Below, in pieces: positions 35,687 to 40,148 of a stretch of 40,148 nucleotides of DNA. Location: contig CAOKJE010000011.1 in NCBI GenBank assembly GCA_948468505.1, forward strand, positions 1-40,148, written 5' to 3'. Under the pieces are notes generated by a model. It was not told the origin of the DNA and did not search any database. It was given only the letters and a program-made list of their open reading frames with translations. The first letter of the stretch is position 1; the number at the start of each line of letters is the position of its first letter. Made by a program: the position numbers and the translations under genes. Source of the stretch: an uncultured Clostridium sp. (lineage in GTDB: Bacteria > Bacillota > Clostridia > TANB77 > CAG-508).

Positions 35687-36397
35687 ATGGAAGAAATAGA
35701 CTTAAAGGAAATATTTAAGATATTTTGGGAAAGAAAAATCAAAATTGTAATAATTATTATACTATTTATGATAGTAGGATTTATTTATGCAACACAATTT
35801 AAAACTCCTATGTATAAATCTTCTACAACTTTAGTACTAGCTTCTTCAGAGGATGCAGCAACAAAGACCAATACAACGATAACAGCAACTGATATTACCA
35901 TCAATTCAAAACTAGTAGCAACTTATAGTGAATTAATTAAAAGTAAAAATATATTAAGAGAAGTTATTGGGAATTTGGGAGTTCAAATTGAGGAAGAAGA
36001 ATTACGAAATAGTATAGAAGTTACAGCTGTGAAAAGTACAGAGCTAATTGAAATAACAGTGGAAAATGAAAGCTCAGTTACAGCGTCTAAAATTGCAAAT
36101 GATATTGCTAGAGTTTTTACAGAAAAGGTAAAAGAAATTTATAATATAAACAATGTTCAAATCGTAGATGAAGCAGAAATATCAAATGAACCATCCAATA
36201 TTAATCATATAAAGGATGTTGCCTTGTTTTTTTGTATAGGATTAATAATAGCGTTTGTTTATGTAATAATATCTAACATATTCGACACAACCATAAAATC
36301 AACAGAAGACATTGAAAAAACTTTCGAAGTACCTGTCTTAGCCTCTATACCAATGATAGAAAAACTAGAAAATGAAGGGAGGAACAAAAGACAATGA
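35687..36397 (+). CDS. Wzz/CapA-type chain-length determinant, tyrosine kinase modulator
   Basis: A 236-residue Wzz-family protein with two membrane segments (KIVIIIILFMIVGFIYA and a second near residue 180) and a coiled outer domain. It sets polysaccharide chain length and activates the kinase next to it. ATG 35687 starts MEEIDLKEIFKIFWERKIK, as family members do, after AAAGGAAAAC. An upstream ATG at 35618 would extend it into the VanZ gene and is unlikely. It overlaps the kinase gene by four bases. Confidence 0.9.
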   Translation: MEEIDLKEIFKIFWERKIKIVIIIILFMIVGFIYATQFKTPMYKSSTTLVLASSEDAATKTNTTITATDITINSKLVATYSELIKSKNILREVIGNLGVQIEEEELRNSIEVTAVKSTELIEITVENESSVTASKIANDIARVFTEKVKEIYNINNVQIVDEAEISNEPSNINHIKDVALFFCIGLIIAFVYVIISNIFDTTIKSTEDIEKTFEVPVLASIPMIEKLENEGRNKRQ

Positions 36398-37416
36398 AAA
36401 AAGAAGTAATAGCACATGGAGATCCAAAATCTCCCATATCTGAAATATTTAGAACACTAAGAACCAACATACAATTCATAACCACAGACAAAAAAATCCA
36501 AACCTTACTAGTAACCTCTACCTTACCAGGAGAAGGAAAAAGTTGGATAGCCTCCAATTTGGCAGTAACCTTTGCACAAACAGGAAAAAACGTTGTACTA
36601 GTAGATGCTGACATGAGAAAAGGAAGACAATATGGAATTTTTAATACATCACCAACACCAGGACTATCCAATTACTTATCACAAGTAGGTTTAACCAAAA
36701 AAGAAAAGGCTGGAGAAGAAATTGTAGAATGTATTCGAAAAACAGAGGTACCAAACCTATTTTTAATGCCAGCAGGCAGTATACCACCAAACCCATCTGA
36801 ACTTTTAGTTTCTCCTAAAATGATAAAATTACTAGAAAAACTAAAACAAGCATTTGACATTGTAATCATAGATGGAACCCCTTGTGAATTAGTAACAGAT
36901 GCTGTTATTTTATCAAGAATAGTAGATTCTACACTTATCGTAACAGCCCACAAAGTAACCAAAAAAGATGCCTTAGAAAGAGTTATAAAAAACATACAAA
37001 ACGTAGGAGGAAAAATAACAGGTGTAGTAGTCAACAAAATGCCAATATCCGGAAAAAAATATGAAAAGCAATACTACTATTATGGGGAAGGCTCAAAATT
37101 CGAAGAGAAAAAAAATGAAATAGAAACAGTAAAAAAACAACCTACGCCAAAAATAACAATAAAAGAACAAAAAGCATCAACGACTAAAAAAGCAAAACAA
37201 CCAACACAGGACAATAAAAAAGCAAGTAGCAAAGATATAGAAGAAAAGAAAAGTACAAGCAATAGCAAAAAAGAAACAAAAAAAGAGGAACCTAACATCA
37301 CAAAACAACAAGAAGAAAAAATACAAAAAGAAAGAACCGATAACATTTTAAAACAAATGAATGAATATTTAGAAAAGGAAAATGCCAAAAAACAAAAAGG
37401 AGAAGAAAATGATTGA
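36394..37416 (+). CDS. BY-kinase (CpsD/CapB/Wze-type tyrosine kinase)
   Basis: A 340-residue bacterial tyrosine kinase. Walker A is STLPGEGKSWIASNLA, Walker A' VVLVDADMRKGRQ and Walker B IVIIDGTP; SPISEIFRTLRTNIQF is the activator-facing helix. A tyrosine cluster (KQYYYYGEG) lies near residue 230, followed by an unusually long Lys/Glu/Thr-rich tail of about 100 residues in place of the usual C-terminal Tyr cluster. It works with the Wzz-type partner upstream and the CpsB phosphatase downstream. Confidence 0.9.
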   Translation: MKKEVIAHGDPKSPISEIFRTLRTNIQFITTDKKIQTLLVTSTLPGEGKSWIASNLAVTFAQTGKNVVLVDADMRKGRQYGIFNTSPTPGLSNYLSQVGLTKKEKAGEEIVECIRKTEVPNLFLMPAGSIPPNPSELLVSPKMIKLLEKLKQAFDIVIIDGTPCELVTDAVILSRIVDSTLIVTAHKVTKKDALERVIKNIQNVGGKITGVVVNKMPISGKKYEKQYYYYGEGSKFEEKKNEIETVKKQPTPKITIKEQKASTTKKAKQPTQDNKKASSKDIEEKKSTSNSKKETKKEEPNITKQQEEKIQKERTDNILKQMNEYLEKENAKKQKGEEND

Positions 37417-38194
37417 CCTTCATACACACATACTACCTAACATAGACGATGGAGCAAGAAGTATAGAAGAAACACTTCATCTAGTAAAAGAAGCCCAAGA
37501 AGTGGGCTTTGAAGCAATCATTTCAACCTCTCATTACATGGAAGGGTATTACGAAACCGCAGTTCCAGAAAGAGAAGTATGGATTAATGTTATTTATCAA
37601 AAATTGCAAGAAGAAAACATAAAAATGGAACTATACTTAGGAAATGAAATTTATTTAACAGATAATATCGTTTCATTACTAGAAGAACAAAAAGCATCCA
37701 CCATAAACGATACAAGTTATATTCTTTTTGAAATGCCATTAAACATAGAACCAATGAATTTATACAATGTAGTATATGAAATGATGCAACATAAACTAGT
37801 CCCTGTATTAGCCCATCCAGAAAGATACACATTTATCCAAGAAGAGCCTCAAATAGTAGAAGAACTAATTGAAAAAGGCGTACTAATGCAATGTAACTAT
37901 GCAAGCATTATCGGCTACTATGGAAAAAAAGCCCAAATTATAGTAAAAAAACTATTACAAAATAATATGGTACACTTTTTAGGAAGTGATGTACATAGAG
38001 CCAATACCATTTATCCTAGAATACCACAAATACTAGAAAAGCTAAAACAAATAGTAGGAGAAGAAAAATTAGAAGAACTAACAACCACAAACCCTAAACT
38101 ATTACTAAAAAACAAAAGAATAGAAATAGAAGAACCGAATAAAATAGAACTAACACTAAAAGAAAAAATAATTTTTAAAATGAGAAGAAATTAA
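37409..38194 (+). CDS. CpsB/CapC-type PHP-domain tyrosine phosphatase
   Basis: A 261-residue metal-dependent phosphatase that removes phosphate from the kinase, letting polymerisation cycle. PHP metal ligands are in MIDLHTHILPNIDDGARS, ISTSHYMEGYY, LAHPERYTF and FLGSDVHRA. ATG 37409 after AAAGGAGAAG is the family start and overlaps the kinase gene by 8 bases. ATG 37382 is in frame but lies too far inside. It ends the cluster before a palindrome. Confidence 0.93.
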   Translation: MIDLHTHILPNIDDGARSIEETLHLVKEAQEVGFEAIISTSHYMEGYYETAVPEREVWINVIYQKLQEENIKMELYLGNEIYLTDNIVSLLEEQKASTINDTSYILFEMPLNIEPMNLYNVVYEMMQHKLVPVLAHPERYTFIQEEPQIVEELIEKGVLMQCNYASIIGYYGKKAQIIVKKLLQNNMVHFLGSDVHRANTIYPRIPQILEKLKQIVGEEKLEELTTTNPKLLLKNKRIEIEEPNKIELTLKEKIIFKMRRN

Positions 38195-38199
38195 TAAGG

Positions 38200-38281
38200 T
38201 TGCCAATGGTTCTTTAGTTGAAATGGCAACTTTGAATGAATAATTACAAAGTTGCCGTTTTAACTAAAGAACCATTGGCAA
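38200..38281. repeat. 35-bp inverted repeat between cpsB and glmM
   Basis: 38200-38234 and 38247-38281 are reverse complements at 33 of 35 positions, around a 12-base loop. It contains ATGGCAACTTTG, which also occurs in the repeats at 3555-3660. There is no T run. It could insulate glmM from the cluster. Confidence 0.8.
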
Positions 38282-38306
38282 TAATAAATGAAGGGAAGTA
38301 AAAATA

Positions 38307-39671
38307 ATGAGAAAATATTTTGGAACAGATGGTATTAGAAGAATTGCCAATACAGAACTAACCCCAAACTTAGTTTATCGAGTAGCAAAAGCAGGAGCCT
38401 ATGTACTATCAAAACATTTAGACCATATGCCTACTATTTTAATAGGAAGAGATACACGTATTTCAGGAACCCTAATTGAAAGTGCTATGGTAGCAGGATT
38501 TTTAAGTTATGGAGCTAATGTAAAGTTATTAGGCGTACTTCCAACACCAGCAGTAGCCTATTTAACAAGAAAATTAAATGCCGATGCTAGCGTAGTAATA
38601 TCAGCCTCTCACAATACATATGAATTCAATGGAGTAAAATACTTTAGCAACAAAGGAACTAAAATATCAGACGCCCTAGAAGAAGAAATAGAAGAACTAA
38701 TGGACTCCTCTAAATTAGAAGAGCTAACAGCAGTAAACGATAAAATAGGTGTAGCAAGCTATTGTTTTGAGTTAATGGACCAATATGTAGACTTTTTTAA
38801 GAAAAACTTCGAAGAAGACATCCAGCAAAACATAACCAAAGATTTTATCGTAGGTTTAGACACAGCAAATGGAGCGACATCAGTCGTTGCAGAAAAAGTT
38901 TTGAAAGAATTAAAAATCCCATATAAAATTATAAATAATAAGCCAGATGGAATTAATATCAATGAAAATTGTGGATCAACCCATTTGGAAAGCTTAAAAA
39001 AATTTGTATTAGAAAATCAACTAAGTTTAGGAATTGCTTATGATGGTGATGGCGATAGGTGCCTTGCCATAGACGAAAAGGGAAATGAAATAGATGGTGA
39101 CAAGTTACTTGCCATCATAGCAAGCAACTTAAGGAAAAAGGGAAAATTAAGCAAAGATACAATTGTAGCAACTGTAATGAGTAACTTAGGACTAAACAAA
39201 TATGTCAAAGAAAACAACCTAGAACTAAAGCAAACCAAAGTAGGAGACCGCTATGTTCTAGAAGAAATGTTAAAAGAAGGTTATAACTTAGGAGGAGAGC
39301 AATCTGGTCATGTTATTTTATTAGATTACAATCCAACAGGTGACGGAATCCTAACATCTTTAATGTTAATCAAAGCCATATTAGAAAGTAAGCAAAAAGC
39401 ATCTACTTTAGGTGATATAGTAAAGTTATATCCGCAAGTATTAATAAATGCTAAAGTAAACAGTAGCAAAAAGTATGATTACGAAAAAGATAATAATATT
39501 AAAGAAGCAATAAAAAACCTAGAAAAAGAATTTGCAGGAAATGGAAGAGTTTTAATTAGACCATCTGGAACAGAACCACTTGTAAGAGTAATGATAGAAG
39601 GAGAAAACCAAGAGTATATAACACAAAAAGCAAAAGAATTAGCAGACCTAATAGAGAAAAAATTAAAATAG
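38307..39671 (+). CDS. glmM: Phosphoglucosamine mutase
   Basis: GlmM converts glucosamine-6-phosphate to glucosamine-1-phosphate for UDP-GlcNAc synthesis. MRKYFGTDGIRRIAN is the typical start, the active serine is in VVISASHNTYEFNG, the metal loop is AYDGDGDRCLA, and the C-terminal phosphate loop is RPSGTEPLVRVM. The product has 454 residues. ATG 38307 follows GAAGGGAAG. It supplies precursor for both peptidoglycan and the polysaccharides encoded upstream. No in-frame CGG. Confidence 0.96.
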   Translation: MRKYFGTDGIRRIANTELTPNLVYRVAKAGAYVLSKHLDHMPTILIGRDTRISGTLIESAMVAGFLSYGANVKLLGVLPTPAVAYLTRKLNADASVVISASHNTYEFNGVKYFSNKGTKISDALEEEIEELMDSSKLEELTAVNDKIGVASYCFELMDQYVDFFKKNFEEDIQQNITKDFIVGLDTANGATSVVAEKVLKELKIPYKIINNKPDGININENCGSTHLESLKKFVLENQLSLGIAYDGDGDRCLAIDEKGNEIDGDKLLAIIASNLRKKGKLSKDTIVATVMSNLGLNKYVKENNLELKQTKVGDRYVLEEMLKEGYNLGGEQSGHVILLDYNPTGDGILTSLMLIKAILESKQKASTLGDIVKLYPQVLINAKVNSSKKYDYEKDNNIKEAIKNLEKEFAGNGRVLIRPSGTEPLVRVMIEGENQEYITQKAKELADLIEKKLK

Positions 39672-39708
39672 TGTCATAAAATTGTAATACAAATGTAATT
39701 AAAAAGCA

Positions 39709-39737
39709 TTGCGAAAAAGAAAAAATAGTGGTAACAT
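39709..39737 (+). promoter_or_regulatory. Promoter of the small membrane protein gene at 39775
   Basis: TTGCGA at 39709-39714, a 17-base spacer and TAACAT at 39732-39737. Confidence 0.5.
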
Positions 39738-39774
39738 ATAAGTAGATTAACAAAAGAAAATGGGGGAACAAAAG

Positions 39775-40113
39775 ATGTTTATATTTGACATATCCAATCC
39801 ACTAACATTAATATTAATGTTAGCAGCAACAGTACTATTAATATTTTTAGCACAAGAGCTAAAAAGAAGTTATATAGGTGCAATTTGTTTATTTGCCTAT
39901 TTAGTAATTTTAATAGTACATGTAGCACAAATTGCAACTTTATCAGAAGAATTTAGATATATGCTAACAACCCTATCTAGGTGTATTGCAATTGATTTTG
40001 TATTTGTTTTAATCACTTTCTTTTCCTATTTATGGGTAGATGATATTGAAGCAAAAGCAGAAGGGAAGAAGAGTATTGACAATAGCTTAGACTGGTTTTG
40101 GAAGAAAATATAG
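39775..40113 (+). CDS. Hypothetical membrane protein
   Basis: I do not recognise this 112-residue protein. Three hydrophobic segments (TLILMLAATVLLIFLA, GAICLFAYLVILIVHVA and AIDFVFVLITFFSYLWV) are joined by short loops, and the C-terminal end is polar. I chose ATG 39775 because GGGGG lies 8-12 bases upstream; ATG 39760 would precede that site. A copy of the GTGCAATTGGGGAC repeat begins directly after its stop codon. Confidence 0.78.
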   Translation: MFIFDISNPLTLILMLAATVLLIFLAQELKRSYIGAICLFAYLVILIVHVAQIATLSEEFRYMLTTLSRCIAIDFVFVLITFFSYLWVDDIEAKAEGKKSIDNSLDWFWKKI

Positions 40114-40114
40114 T

Positions 40115-40148
40115 GTGCAATTGGGGACGTTTCTTTTTTCACATTTTT
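40115..40148 (+). repeat. Second copy of the 5051-5083 repeat arm, cut by the window end
   Basis: 40115-40147 matches 5051-5083 (33 bases, GTGCAATTGGGGACGTTTC onward). A second arm presumably lies beyond the window. Confidence 0.88.

Noticed and set aside
1..40148. tRNA genes or a special CGGN-reading tRNA within the window
   Set aside because: I saw no cloverleaf-like segment with GGTTCRA-type T-loops between genes, so any such tRNA must be elsewhere. A covariance-model scan would be decisive.

Overview
The window is A+T-rich DNA from a low-GC Firmicute. Gene content and order (spoVG, a full rimP-nusA-ylxR-ylxQ-infB-rbfA-nrnA-truB operon, a class A PBP, wzz/wze/cpsB exopolysaccharide genes) and the A-heavy codon use suggest an anaerobic Clostridia-type organism, perhaps an uncultured gut lineage. 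The taxon is an inference. I see 39 protein genes, most on the + strand, and no tRNA, rRNA or CRISPR array.

The main result is a recoding pattern. Twelve genes look broken by single-base frameshifts, 17 in all: murC, pth, rimO, an HD hydrolase, asd (2), rimP, nrnA (2), truB, an unknown gene, cysS, galE (2) and an LCP gene (3). At all 17 sites the zero-frame codon is CGG. The protein family continues at once in the +1 frame, with the four bases CGGN standing for one glycine (GGN). By my hand scan no in-frame CGG is read as arginine anywhere in the window, while roughly 45-50 out-of-frame CGG trinucleotides sit harmlessly inside intact genes. The extra C is always in phase with a Gly codon, on both strands, in housekeeping genes, with no shared flanking motif. 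This is what programmed +1 frameshifting, or quadruplet decoding, at every CGG would look like. Sequencing error and gene decay do not explain the phase-locking. Coordinates given for these genes span the whole fused gene.

Layout. 1-1096 (minus): 3'-truncated murC. 1360-5041 (+): spoVG, pth, an RNase E/G gene, rimO. 5124-8246: a cation efflux gene, a small membrane protein, an HD hydrolase and asd, mixed strands. 8454-9722: a membrane glycosyltransferase. 9887-17462: the nusA/infB translation operon. 17529-22744: an unknown protein, PBP1A, cysS. 22804-23813: galE. 23822-24809: a MntA-HepT toxin-antitoxin pair bounded by perfect 34-bp inverted repeats. 24949-27712: argS and the LCP gene. 27817-38194: an envelope polysaccharide cluster (initiating sugar-phosphate transferase, two glycosyltransferases, a Wzy-like polymerase with a non-CGG frameshift, glycerophosphotransferase, Wzx, TagD, VanZ, Wzz, Wze, CpsB). 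38307-40113: glmM and a small membrane protein.

Intergenic spaces carry palindromes and degenerate repeats with a GGGGAC core: 3555-3660, 5041-5129, 15040-15276, the island ends at 23822/24809, and 40115-40148. These resemble REP- or MITE-type elements. No transposase is present. No gene-free stretch exceeds about 270 bases.
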